From contig CM030940.1 of the NCBI GenBank assembly GCA_018136815.1, positions 4,662,454-4,726,453 of the forward strand: a DNA stretch of 64,000 nucleotides. Direction: 5' to 3'. The notes under the pieces are model-generated. The model saw nothing but the letters and a program-made list of their open reading frames with translations. It did not search any database and was not told where the DNA came from. The stretch is from Isochrysis galbana. Its lineage: Eukaryota; Haptophyta; Isochrysidales; Isochrysidaceae. Every line of letters starts with the position of its first letter. Position 1 is the first letter of the stretch. Positions 1 through 9,041 of this stretch are shown in pieces. A program made the position numbers and the translations under genes.

Positions 1-330
1 CCCCCTCTCCCAACTCTCCCAATTTATACCCTCACTCTCTCTCCACTCCCCCTCTCTCCCTCACACTTCCTCTCTTCTCCCCCTTGTCTCCCTCTCTCTC
101 TCCTCCTCCCTCCTAGGAGTACTCTGCGTGGGGGGCGAGGAGCAGCACACCCCGTCGCTCGCTCGCCCGCGAGAGTCTCTACTTTTACTTACTGCCCACT
201 AGACTCTCTCTACTCTAGTCTCTAGTCTCCCCCTTCCCGCTCCTCCGCTGCCCCCCAATCCCTCATTCATACAAGAAAATTCATTCTAATAGAGAGGATC
301 GATTGTCCCCGCCCCCACAGTCGCCCACCG
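1..330. repeat. Pyrimidine-rich low-complexity DNA
   Basis: Almost pure C/T on the plus strand for the first ~120 bases, then mixed CT-rich sequence. It could be the 3' or 5' flank of a gene outside the window. No reading frame of interest is seen. Confidence 0.6.
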
Positions 331-332
331 TC

Positions 333-400
333 AGAGTTTTTCTTGTTGCGCGAGTATAACCTTAGTGCTGTGGTCCGTAGCCTTCATCGGCAACGGAGCC
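333..400 (+). repeat. Dispersed repeat, copy 1 (partner at 57380-57450)
   Basis: About 65 bases containing GAGTATAACCTTAGTGCTGT recur in inverted orientation near 57380-57450 with roughly 85 per cent identity by eye. Both copies lie beside pyrimidine-rich tracts. Function unknown; probably a transposon end. Confidence 0.55.
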
Positions 401-966
401 CCTCCCCCGCGATGGGGGTGTGCGCGGTTGGTGCATGGCTCGTCCGGTGGATGTGGATGTGGCTCTAGGGATGCTAGCCAACAAGATGCTCTACAAGCAC
501 TACAATTCACAATTCTCAACGTGAACGTGAACGAGCCTCAGCCGGCAGCCGGAGATCATAAACCCCAGCCGGAGACCATAAACCATAAACAGCTACATTG
601 TCATTGACAAAGTTGTATTTCTCAATGCGATTGTTAACCCTAGTATGTGCCAAAAATGGACTTTTGGCTTTTGGGGGGTTGAGGAATCAGCTTCAGCTTC
701 GGGTGCTGTATAGCACTGATCGGCTAGGCGGACTGTACATAGGCGGGAAAGAACCCCCTAACCCCTAAGACCTAAGAGTCATGACACTAGTGTAGGGAGA
801 TTACACTCTTATTCTGAGCTGTGAAAATGGCGAAATCGCAAATAACGGGCCTCAGCCGGAGATCATAAACCACATTTTATGATCTCGGAACGGGCGCAAA
901 GTGCACAATGGCATCGACAATGTCAAGAAGTGGGAAACACCGTCGATTCGCTAATCTGGGTACTAG
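401..966. other. Intergenic, no gene recognised
   Basis: Contains repeated short phrases (CCGGAGATCATAAAC near 552 and 856) and several stop-rich frames. One frame just upstream of the Fanzor-like segment (about 878-1040, a different frame from the recognised domain) is open and could be a frameshifted upstream piece of the same gene, but I cannot support that by motif. Confidence 0.4.
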
Positions 967-1464
967 AAAGCACCAGCTGCAAGACTTCAATCAACTACAG
1001 CAAGCCCAGGCCGACACAACCACCTACAACAGCGCCTTTTTCGCCGCTTCGAGTTGTTCCGCGAGAGTCATCCTGAGCGACTGATGGTCCTCGCCTACGG
1101 CAGTTGGGGGATGAAGACCGGGCGGATGCCGATTCGCGGCTTACCACCAACGATCGGCGTGGGCTTGTTGCGCAAGCTAGCGCGACGATTTGTTGTCTGC
1201 ATCACCCCTGAGCGGAACACGTCACAGACGTGCTCTTCTTGCGGAGGGAAGGCATTCGAGTGCCAAGAGACGGAAGCGCTTCGTCAGCGCAAGATCCGTG
1301 GTCTGCGGAGATGCACCGAGTGTCGCAAGCACCTCGGGCGCGATCGCAACGCTGCGTGCAACATCGGCCGAGTCTTCGCCGCGAGATATCACGCTGAAAC
1401 GATAATCTTTCAGTCGGATCCGCAAGATATAGCCATAGAGGACGCGGATTGTACTTGTGAGTGA
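967..1464 (+). pseudogene. C-terminal remnant of a Fanzor/TnpB-like RNA-guided nuclease
   Basis: The frame is open from just after a stop at 964 to TGA at 1464, with no ATG before the conserved part. What is visible (numbering from the TTG codon at 1054): an LAYGSWG strand (13-19), a KLARRF helix, then TPERNTSQTCSSCGG with C60 and C63, a second pair CTEC (C87, C90), and GRDRNAACNIG (D97, N99, N103). This order, a split CxxC zinc ribbon followed by an RDxNAAxNI RuvC-III motif, is the C-terminal signature of TnpB and its eukaryotic relatives, the Fanzors. E53 beside the zinc ribbon could be the alternative glutamate described for Fanzor RuvC sites (inference). The N-terminal wedge/REC part and RuvC-I are absent, so this is either a truncated relic or a last exon. 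A frame change around the T-run at 1038-1042 is possible. Without the RuvC-I aspartate the visible piece cannot be an active nuclease. Confidence 0.72.
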
Positions 1465-2097
1465 ATTTAATGGGGGGGCCCGCCCTTCGGAGGGAATACA
1501 CTCCCCCAATGTGACTGAAATCTAGAGTGGAATGCCTGTAGGTGTTTCGTGACGGGTTTTTACAAGGACGGCGAGCTCCATCCCATCGAGCAGCCGCTCT
1601 GGCCGATCCTCCTCTGCCTGCTGGGCGTGCCCGAGTTGGCCGAATGAAGCAGCACGCAACGGGGCGACCGGACGGCCCCGAGCGAGGAGCAGCTGGCGCG
1701 CCGCCCAACCCCGCCGAGCGATTTTCAACGATAGCTCGGCTATTGTGGGTGCAAGCCTGCTCGCGCTCCCATGGAAATAGCATTGTGGTTGAAACTGGGG
1801 CTGGTTGCTGTTTGCAACCCGGTAAAAACGGCCTGTTTCTTGTTTGGCCTAGGCAGAAACACAGTAAATCCGTGTTTCCCAGGTAAAGCAATGACGGTGA
1901 TTTGCATACTTCAGGGATAATCGAGGTGTGTTCGCGAGACACCACCTCGCCAATGTCGCCGTATGCGGAATGCTTGCAAGAGCGTTCCTCCCATGCCGCC
2001 GGGCGCAGTTGAACACAAAGTTCTCAACGGCGATCTGGTTGCTTACCGGCCACCGCTATTATATCCAATGGCTGGCAACATGCTATGCTGAGAAACA
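1465..2097. other. Intergenic between Fanzor remnant and hydrolase
   Basis: No complete gene seen. A short plus-strand frame (about 1520-1647, ending TGA) reads like protein (GFYKDGELHPIEQPLWP) but has no start or homologue I recognise; it may be a fragment of a decayed gene. Confidence 0.35.
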
Positions 2098-3333
2098 TTA
2101 GTGTAGGAAGCCCTGTTGCGTGAGGTAGGTGCGGTAGCGTGACCGCAACTCTGGCACGTCGCCGAAAAAGGAGCAGTGGCCGCCGGGCACGCACAGCGAG
2201 CGTGCCGCAAGCAGATCCGGCTTATCTGCGCCGTAACGGGCCAATAATAGGCGCTCGGCGAAGTTCGACGGCATCATCTCGTCGTGCTCTGCATAGAGCA
2301 CAAAGAGGTCGCCGCGCATCCGTGACACCTTACCGAGGTTGTCGAGCTTGTCGAGTGGAGCACATGTGTTCGCATGGTGCATGGCGGCAGCTGGTCGGCG
2401 GAACGCCATCGCCACCACCAGCCACGAGGCTAGCCAAACAAGCAAAGGGGACATGTAGAGGAGAGCGCCGCGCGCGCAGCGTGGCGCGCGTGTGATCACG
2501 ATTTGTTCAAAAAGCCCGCGACCAACATGAGCAGACACCTCGTGCATGGATGCAAATGTTTGGTCGACAGTCACACGAAGTCCAGCGTGATTGACTCCAA
2601 GTGCGCAAGCCGCCGCCCCCCCGATGGACAGGCCGTGGACGAGGACTCGCTCGAGTGGCACGCGCTTATCGATCAGAAGGTGCTGAAGGGCCGCCTCGGC
2701 ATCTAGGTACAGCGACAGCTCCGTTGGACAGAAGTCCCCGTCCTCCGCCACCTCAGCCAGCGGACTACCCTCATTGGTGCCGCTACCGGCCGATACATAT
2801 ATCCCATGTTCCTCTGCCGGATCCGGATACCCCCAGAACGTGATGCACAGCACGCTGCAACCAAGATTCAAGTAATAGATGACCCAGTCAGTCATGTCGT
2901 CGAGCACCATCGCGTTGGCATGCAAGAGCAACACGACGGGCCCGTCGTACGCAGTCTCACCGGTGTCTGGAAGCGCAACAACCTCCACTCTGCTCTCCGT
3001 TCCCCTGCCCACACGGCCAGCATCGAACCACACGCCGTGGACCGTCCTCTCGTCAGCGGTCAACAGGTTGACTTCCGCTGCTCGAAGCCGGTGCAGCAGC
3101 AGCCGGCGCTGCGTTGCGTGCTCCCAGCGGATCTGGCCGGCGAGCGGGAAATAGAGCGCCTGGCGTAGCCGTGGCCAGTCCTGCCGCAGCAACCAGCGCA
3201 GCGGCGCAGCCACACACGCTAGCTGGCAGCCGGCGCAGCAGAGCAGCGCGCACCACATCTCTCTGTCCGCCGGCTTGCCGGTAGAGGGCGGCAGTATGAC
3301 ATGCTTGCTACTACTATTAACTAAAAGCATCAT
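2098..3333 (-). CDS. Alpha/beta-hydrolase (ABHD/BEM46-like serine hydrolase)
   Basis: A single uninterrupted frame of 411 codons. It shows the alpha/beta-hydrolase fold in order: VVLLLHANA oxyanion-type strand (133-141), nucleophile elbow GLSIGG with Ser236, acid Asp351 in LYAEHDEMMP, and catalytic His386 in PGGHCSFF. The arrangement fits the ABHD12/13/17-BEM46 group, which are membrane-associated lipid or thioester hydrolases; substrate unknown. A hydrophobic stretch before the acid (LLVWLASWLVVAMAF, about 297-311) may touch membrane. Two ATG options exist: 3333 and 3258. The second begins MWCALLCCAGC, a cysteine-rich N-terminus that would suit palmitoylation or a signal anchor, and I think it at least as likely. 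No intron is needed. It is transcribed away from the Fanzor remnant's strand. Confidence 0.8.
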   Translation of the reverse strand: MMLLVNSSSKHVILPPSTGKPADREMWCALLCCAGCQLACVAAPLRWLLRQDWPRLRQALYFPLAGQIRWEHATQRRLLLHRLRAAEVNLLTADERTVHGVWFDAGRVGRGTESRVEVVALPDTGETAYDGPVVLLLHANAMVLDDMTDWVIYYLNLGCSVLCITFWGYPDPAEEHGIYVSAGSGTNEGSPLAEVAEDGDFCPTELSLYLDAEAALQHLLIDKRVPLERVLVHGLSIGGAAACALGVNHAGLRVTVDQTFASMHEVSAHVGRGLFEQIVITRAPRCARGALLYMSPLLVWLASWLVVAMAFRRPAAAMHHANTCAPLDKLDNLGKVSRMRGDLFVLYAEHDEMMPSNFAERLLLARYGADKPDLLAARSLCVPGGHCSFFGDVPELRSRYRTYLTQQGFLH

Positions 3334-3607
3334 TCATTCATGGACAGCCCAATTTCCAGTGGTTAGAGTAAAATCGTACCCTTTGGTCTCCGTTAGGTGT
3401 CGCCCTTTTGACGGGCAACGCGGTCAAAGCTTTGAACGCTTTGAGCGCGAAATTGGTGTCGCTTTGGCCGCCATCCAAGCCGACAACGACGACAATGACC
3501 TCGACCAAACCCGCCGTGGAACCGATAAAGTCGCGTTCCGTCAAAAGAGGACCAGGTGGTTTTTCAACATATCTGTTTTCTTTTTAGTTATTAACAACAG
3601 TGGTACA
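3334..3607. other. Intergenic; shares a piece with the 31.5 kb repeat
   Basis: Bases about 3528-3570 (GCGTTCCGTCAAAAGAGGAC) recur inverted at about 31450-31490 beside a transposon end, so this is probably repeat-derived. No gene seen. Confidence 0.4.
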
Positions 3608-3965
3608 AAACAAAGCTAATCACGCTTCCCCCCCCCCCCCCCCGCGCTTTCCTCTCAACACGCAATGACTCTCCCCAGCTATGCGTGTTGAGTTTTCATC
3701 TTCTTCGTCTTTTTCTCACACCCCTCTTCCTCGATGGCGACGATGTCGTTCGGCTGATCTTGGATGGCGAGGTCTGTGATGCGTGAGAAACAAAGCTAAT
3801 CACGCTTCCCCCCCCCCCCGCGCGCTTTCCTCTCAACACGCAATGACTCTCCCCAGCTATGCGTGTTGAGTTTTCATCTTCTTCGTCTTTTTCTCACACC
3901 CCTCTTCCTCGATGGCGACGATGTCGTTCGGCTGATCTTGGATGGCGAGGTCTGTGATGCGTGAG
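3608..3965. repeat. Tandem duplication, ~178-bp unit, two copies
   Basis: The unit starts AAACAAAGCTAATCACGC, passes through a poly-C run of unequal length, and ends GTCTGTGATGCGTGAG. Copy 1 runs to about 3787 and copy 2 to 3965. Copy 2 contains the last ~36 codons and stop of the minus-strand gene at 3857-4414, so copy 1 is an extra detached C-terminus plus 3' flank. Confidence 0.9.
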
Positions 3966-4414
3966 AGGACGCTCGGTCGGTCCTGCATGTAGAGCTTGCC
4001 CGCTGTTCGGCGCACTTGCGCCATGGGATTCGTTTCAGCGTAGTCGACCGCCATGATGTATTCCATGCAGAGGTAGGCGAGGGCGGCCTGCTCTCCAATG
4101 TATCTGGTCTTTGGGACTGGGATCTTGTCGTACTCGTCGGAGTAGTCGCCGACGAGCATGAGGGTTGCCTTGCACCAACGGCCCATGTATGGCTCGATGA
4201 GTGCCCACATCGACGGGTAGCGTTCCTTGGCCAGATCCACGCGGAAGTCTCCACATCCACGGCCCATGCCAGAGGCTGTGACGAGCAGCATCGCCAGGAT
4301 GGCGCCGCCCATGCCCTCCTCCATGTGTTCGCAGAACCTGAAGGCTGGGGTGCGGATCTCCTCGTAGGTGCGCTGACCAAGTCGCTTGGCGATGTAGACA
4401 AAGTACTGGCCCAT
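3857..4414 (-). CDS. Uncharacterised MGQY-type protein
   Basis: 185 residues from the ATG at 4414, which I chose because the protein begins MGQYFVY, the start typical of a widespread small family (MGQYW/MGQYF) of unknown function in bacteria, fungi and algae. A second family-like feature is the LMLVGDYSDEYD segment (residues about 102-113), matching the 'GDYSDD' block I associate with that family (recall, unverified). The C-terminus is acidic then basic (EEEGCEKKTKKMKTQ), possibly nuclear. The upstream leader is strongly pyrimidine-rich on the coding strand, like other leaders in this window. A near copy of that leader, without a coding region, lies inverted at about 5285-5345. Function unknown. 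Confidence 0.6.
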   Translation of the reverse strand: MGQYFVYIAKRLGQRTYEEIRTPAFRFCEHMEEGMGGAILAMLLVTASGMGRGCGDFRVDLAKERYPSMWALIEPYMGRWCKATLMLVGDYSDEYDKIPVPKTRYIGEQAALAYLCMEYIMAVDYAETNPMAQVRRTAGKLYMQDRPSVLSRITDLAIQDQPNDIVAIEEEGCEKKTKKMKTQHA

Positions 4415-4434
4415 GTCGAAAGGAGCGAGGAGGG

Positions 4435-5090
4435 TTGTGGAGGAGGAAGAGGAGAGTGAAGCTGAGGGGAGGACCAGGAGAAGAGGAGAACGAGGACTGT
4501 GCGTCGGACGCTCCAGGTCTTCTTGTTCCCATCGCGCGGGTTGCGGATGTCGAGGAGCCAGCCGAGTCGATGGAGGAGGTCGAGACCGCCCACGCGCTCG
4601 CTCTCGCCGATGAGAAGGAAGCCGAGGAAGAGGACGAGAAGGCGGAGAAGGCGGAGAATGAGAAGACGGCTGCGTCCGACGCACCAGTCGGAGAAGTCTT
4701 CACTCGGTTCGAAGAGGCCACGCAGCTGGAAGAGGCCACTCAGCTCGAGGAGGAGGAGAAGGGCGAGACCGCCGAGGAGGCCGAGACCGCCGAGGCGCCC
4801 GCTCCTGCCAAGGCGAACGAAAAGGAGGGTGAGGAGAAGACGGAGGAAAAGGAAGAGGAGACGTCCGACGCACCCGCTCAGGAGGGGTTGGAGGTGGCCA
4901 CGCAGCTGGAGGAACTGACTCAGCTCGAGGATTCCGCGGAGACCGCAGCCGAGCCGACCTCCGCGGAGGCCGCGATCGAGACCTCCGGTTCGTCAGGTGC
5001 ACGCCGTGCACGCCGTGTGCATGATGAGTGGCAATCCACACTTCCGCCAAGATGCGTGTGCCTCGGGCTCTCCCCCCCCCCCCCCCGCGG
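4435..5090 (+). CDS. Acidic repeat ORF, possible protein
   Basis: This frame is open to 5697; the part that looks protein-like is 4435-5090. It is Glu/Ala/Lys-rich with in-frame repeats: EEATQLEEATQLEE, then VATQLEELTQLED, and three blocks of SDAP (CASDAP, AASDAP, TSDAP). No good ATG opens it (the first codon is TTG), so a start or upstream exon is missing. The opposite strand between 5600 and 4920 encodes a similar protein. Keeping the repeats in frame argues for coding; low complexity and the head-to-head inverted duplication argue for caution. No domain recognised. Confidence 0.3.
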
Positions 5091-5330
5091 AGACGCCGTA
5101 GCGCGGAAACTAACTTCTACGGCTGGTGCGTCGGACGTCTTCTCCTTCTCCGTCTTCTCCGTCTTCTCCGTCTTCTCGTCCTCCGCTTCATTGTCCTCGG
5201 TGAGAGCGAGCGCGTGGACGGTCTCCACCTCCTCCATCGACTCGGCTCGCTCCTCGACCTCCGCAGCCGGCGCAGTGGGAAGAAGAAAGCCTGGAGCGTC
5301 CGACGCACAGTTCTCGTTCTTCTCTTCTCC
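4478..5330. repeat. Imperfect inverted repeat with acidic ORFs in each arm
   Basis: Arm 1 (about 4478-4700) and arm 2 (about 5115-5330) are reverse complements with substitutions. The common core includes CGTCGGACGCTCCAGG and GTCGATGGAGGAGGTCGAGA. The centre carries CACGCCGTGTGCATGATGAG and a poly-C run, a motif that recurs at 42690-42800. Confidence 0.75.
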
Positions 5331-5600
5331 TCCCTCCTCCACAGAGTCCTCGTCGGTGGTGGTGGTGGTGGACTCCTCGGTCGGAGAAAGGGTCTCCTCC
5401 TCGGCACCAGGAACGCGAACAAGCTCCGCCTCCTCCGCCGCGTCCTTGGAGCAGGAGGAGGAACGAGTCGTGCGAGCAGCGCTTCCGCTCGGCGTCCAGT
5501 CGACAGGTGGCCGTGTCGAGGGAGTCGAACGAAGCCAGCGAGCAGGTGCACGAGAGGAGAGGACGGAGGACCGTACGGATGCGCGCCGAGTCGCCACCAT
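4920..5600 (-). CDS. Acidic repeat ORF on the inverted copy
   Basis: From the ATG at 5600 (MVATRRAS) the frame runs to 4920. It has EEETLSPTEE, a T5 run, NENCASDAPG, MEEVETVHALAL, then (EKT)n ending in KTSDAPAVEVSF. The CASDAPG...MEEVET...HALAL order is the same as in the plus-strand ORF starting at 4435, so the two are inverted paralogues that overlap at their 3' ends. Function unknown; one of the two may be an antisense shadow of an inverted repeat. Confidence 0.3.
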   Translation of the reverse strand: MVATRRASVRSSVLSSRAPARWLRSTPSTRPPVDWTPSGSAARTTRSSSCSKDAAEEAELVRVPGAEEETLSPTEESTTTTTDEDSVEEGGEEKNENCASDAPGFLLPTAPAAEVEERAESMEEVETVHALALTEDNEAEDEKTEKTEKTEKEKTSDAPAVEVSFRATASPRGGGGESPRHTHLGGSVDCHSSCTRRARRAPDEPEVSIAASAEVGSAAVSAESSS

Positions 5601-5824
5601 CGTGAGGAAGACGAGGCCGAGGAGAGAGCTGGAGGGTGAGCGAGGAGGGAGGAGGGAGACAGCCAGTAGGAGCCTTCTCACTCTGGTAGGCCGATGAGAG
5701 GGGGGAACCCCTCCGGGGAGCGGGAGAGAGAGAGAGAGATATCCGAAGACCAGACCAGAGATATCCGAAGACCATCGAGAGCAAAGCCGCCCTCTTCTCG
5801 CTGTCCGACTGCCTTAAACAAGAA

Positions 5825-6765
5825 GTGTGCTGGAATTGCCGCGGCTTAGGGCACCGTCGAGAACAATGCCCGTCGTCAAAAGGGGTCCGTCCAATAGCCG
5901 CCGCCATATCCGCACTCAGTGAGTCCCTAGACAGGATGCAAGCACGACGCAGCGGAAAGGGGACCGGACCCGGCAAAGGCCACGGCAAGGGTCAACGCCA
6001 TCGACGACCGGAAGGCCGGGGAGGGGCCTCTACATCTATCTCTCACCCAATTGCCGCGCTTCAAACAAACCGAGGACGACTACTACTTCGACGAAGACGG
6101 AGCGGCATTTTGGACTGACGGCACTCCCATCAACCAAACTGACGACCGCCGCGACGTGCCCGACGATCCCCACAACCCCGACAACGAAGCTCACCTAGCT
6201 CAAGACGATAATTGGCCCCCACTAAACAACGGCGATGATGTCTATGATGCGTTTATGAGCAACCCCGGCCACAACTACGAACAATCGCCGCCAGTATGGA
6301 TCAACGACTCCGAGGCAACTCGACACATGGTGAACGACCCGAACTTATGTTTCGATATACGCCCACCACAAGCCACAAGGCGAGCGTATCCGAGTTGCAA
6401 ACAACAAACTTCTAAAAGTAACCGGAGTCGGTTCCGCTCACATACATACCCGTCGGCGCCAATCAATTCATACGCCTCTCAAACGTATTGATTGCACCCG
6501 AGTTAGCGTCTAATCTCTTTATTTAGTGCACGCTACGCCGATGAACATGACAACATTAAGACGGTCCTCAATACGCCCACCGGCGAAAACGAGATACGTT
6601 TTTGATTCTCCCGATGGACACCATGTTCCTCTCGACCGCAGCGGAAAACACAACACCATTCGGGCCCTTGCCGTTCGACAAGTACAAGAACCGTTGGACA
6701 CGGAACACAACATTCTCCACGCGCGATTCGGTCACGCGCATGCCTCTCGAAAGAGGGTGCAACTT
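5825..6765 (+). mobile_element. Decayed Ty1/copia retrotransposon (gag knuckle, protease, pre-integrase)
   Basis: Three collinear pieces in different frames. First a CCHC zinc knuckle, CWNCRGLGHRREQC (5825-5866), followed by a basic RG-rich tail: end of Gag. Then (frame from 6051) an acidic linker and WINDSEATRHMVNDPNL (about 6297-6347), which matches the copia aspartic-protease block W-DSGATxHM with the active glycine changed to Glu. Then (frame from 6526) ILHARFGHAHASRKRV (about 6710-6757), the GAG-pre-integrase HxRxGH zinc-binding block. The order is that of a Copia Gag-Pol. Integrase catalytic core, RT and RNase H are missing, and frame breaks and stops separate the pieces, so it is a dead 5' portion. 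The protease change alone would inactivate it. LTRs not seen. Confidence 0.8.
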
Positions 6766-6981
6766 GAGGTTCCCTTTTTTTTACCCCCCCATTGCCATTT
6801 TTTATTTTTTACACCTTATACAATTCTACCCCAAACATTCACCACCCCCAAAAATGTGTCCCTAGATGCAACACATATATGGGTCCAATTGTAGACGGGT
6901 CGCTGCTTGTCACGGGACAAGGGGGTCGGCCGCGCCCTCCTGGTGGAAGGACAAGTCAAAAGTTGCGTCTGACTCCATGTG

Positions 6982-9041
6982 TAGGGCGGTCAAACAGGGC
7001 TTTTAACTTCTAAGGGTGAAAATTCACTAAGTCAAGATTGAGGAATCATAGCGAGATCTTAGGATATGCTACTGGAAATGGGTATATTAGGCAGAATCTA
7101 ATGAGAAATATGCACATTTTCGACGCCATTCAACACACAGACCCAAAAACGTTTTTGCGCTCGTGCGAAATCGACGTCGACCACAAAAGTGCACCACAGG
7201 TCGCGCTGTGCGACGCGCGCCTGCGTTCCCCGGGCACGGTTACCCCCGGGCAGGCAGTACAAAACCCTGCGCGGGCGCACGGCGTCGCCTGCGCCCTCCA
7301 CCTCGCCCCTGCTGGCATCTACTGCCAGCCCCTCGCGCGCATGCAGTGCGCGGCAGGCCGCGAGCCGTCAAAATGACGGTGCTGCGCATGATGGGCTGCC
7401 CCATCACGCGCGGCACCGCCTCAGCATGGTGGGAGGTGGTGTCTGCTGGCCTCCTGGCCGCGCAGTCCCTCGCCAGAGCGGCCACAGGCCGCTTGCGAGG
7501 CCACTGGCGAGGCCAGCGACCATCGCTGCGGCCGCCATCGCGCGCCGCCGCAGGAGAAAAAGATCAAATTGATTATAGTTTTGCCAAATTATAACCTTAG
7601 TAATTCTTATTTTAGTCTTCATTTCACCAGTCCAAGACACATATGAGCACAATACATGACCATCAGCATGCCCAAATGCCAATGTTTCGGTAGCCAACCA
7701 GTCTTACCATATGAGACTGTCGAATCATCGAAAGAAAGGGAGGGGTTGTCTCTCGAAATCGAACGTGAGACGCTCGAAGACACGAGGCTGTCCGTCAATT
7801 CAGCACGTCAATGCGAAAACAAAACTACTTTTTGTGCTCCATGTTGGGATATTGTGCCATAAAAACGGGCAAACTATTGACTGGCCCGTGCTTGGCGGGC
7901 ACGACTTGTGTGTCTCCGAACGTGAATGGCCTTGGAGGTCATCCGTGTGTACAAAAAATTCTAAAAGTTGGCTCGTGATGAGCGCAAAGCAGCCGGTGTC
8001 CAATCGTGATTCACGACACGATTGCCCACAGAAATCGATCGCAACCATCACGCCTGAAGCTTTCAGGCCGCTGCTTGGCTAGATTACATATTGAATCTAC
8101 TAGTAGCCAAAAGAACGGGCGGTCAAGAGCTCGAAATTCGCCCTTCTGCCCAATTTTCGAGCCCTCCGTGCGGAGAAAACTTCTCCCTTTAGACATCAAA
8201 CAAAAAGCTATCAATTCTACAGTACTGTTCGGCCGCGCGCGTCGCGCCGTCGCAGATCACGCTGCAGGCTAGCTTAAATTACATTTCTAGATTGCTACCA
8301 GCCCTATGATGCACGTGAAAATCCGAGGAGCCGACGAAAACATAGAGAGAACACCTGCCGCCGATGCTCTGGTTGAGCATTGGCGGCAGGTGTTCTCCCT
8401 GCCTCACAGCGTCGAAATACGAGTCGGGAACCTGACGTTTGGGGCGGCAAAGGAATTGTAGGTATGGGCCTGGTCGATCTGCGCCAGAGCGGGCGCGATC
8501 GGCAGCGCACCTGTCCCGCCAGCGGCCAGCAAACTTTTGTCGACCAGCGAGCAGCATCGAGCGCCATGGCGTCCTGGTGCTCCAGCTCCTCGTCAATCGC
8601 GAGCCCGGGCGAATCCTGCGGGGCGAGGGTCGGGACAGTCAAGGAGCATCCTGTGACAGCCGAATGAGCCGTGTGCGAGCTGTGTGTGGTGCGTATGTGT
8701 ATGTGCATGCGCGGACGTCATCGCTGGGGCACCAGGGTTTGAAATTTGCTTTATAGGCAATATGGGGCGTCGGATCCCTAATTTAAGAGGTGTGTAGGCA
8801 CCTTTTAGACTAAAGAAACACATCTCTCAGTGGGAGCGACGTCTAGTTCGGCTCGTGTGAGCCGCCAGAGCGTGTGCAAGGGGGGGGGGGTCCGACGGGA
8901 CTTCGCACCGTCTTTTCGGACGAGGATTTTGAAAAGGCGGGGAGACCCTCCGAGGCGCTTTCGCCGGGGCTTTCCGCTCACGGTCAAAAATGTCGACCCC
9001 CCCCAATATTAGTACTTAAAAAGCCCTGTTTGACCGCCCTA
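6982..9041 (+). mobile_element. TAGGGCGG-family TIR transposon, copy 1
   Basis: Left terminus TAGGGCGGTCAAACAGGGC at 6982 and its reverse complement ending at 9041. Flanked by a direct 7-bp repeat CCATGTG (6975-6981 and 9042-9048), so a target-site duplication is visible. Beyond ~20 bases the ends differ: left continues TTTTAACTTCTAAGGGTGAA, right (inward) TTTTTAAGTACTAATAT plus a G-run and a ~170-bp block ending at CAGAGCGTGTGCAAG, both shared with copy 2 at 14548-16529. The interior is different from copy 2 and holds no recognisable transposase; broken minus-strand frames occur at 8279-8708. Probably non-autonomous. Superfamily unclear (7-bp TSD). Confidence 0.8.

Noticed and set aside
1202-1945. 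247-codon minus-strand frame opposite the Fanzor remnant
   Set aside because: No domain; the plus strand carries the zinc ribbon and RuvC-III motif.
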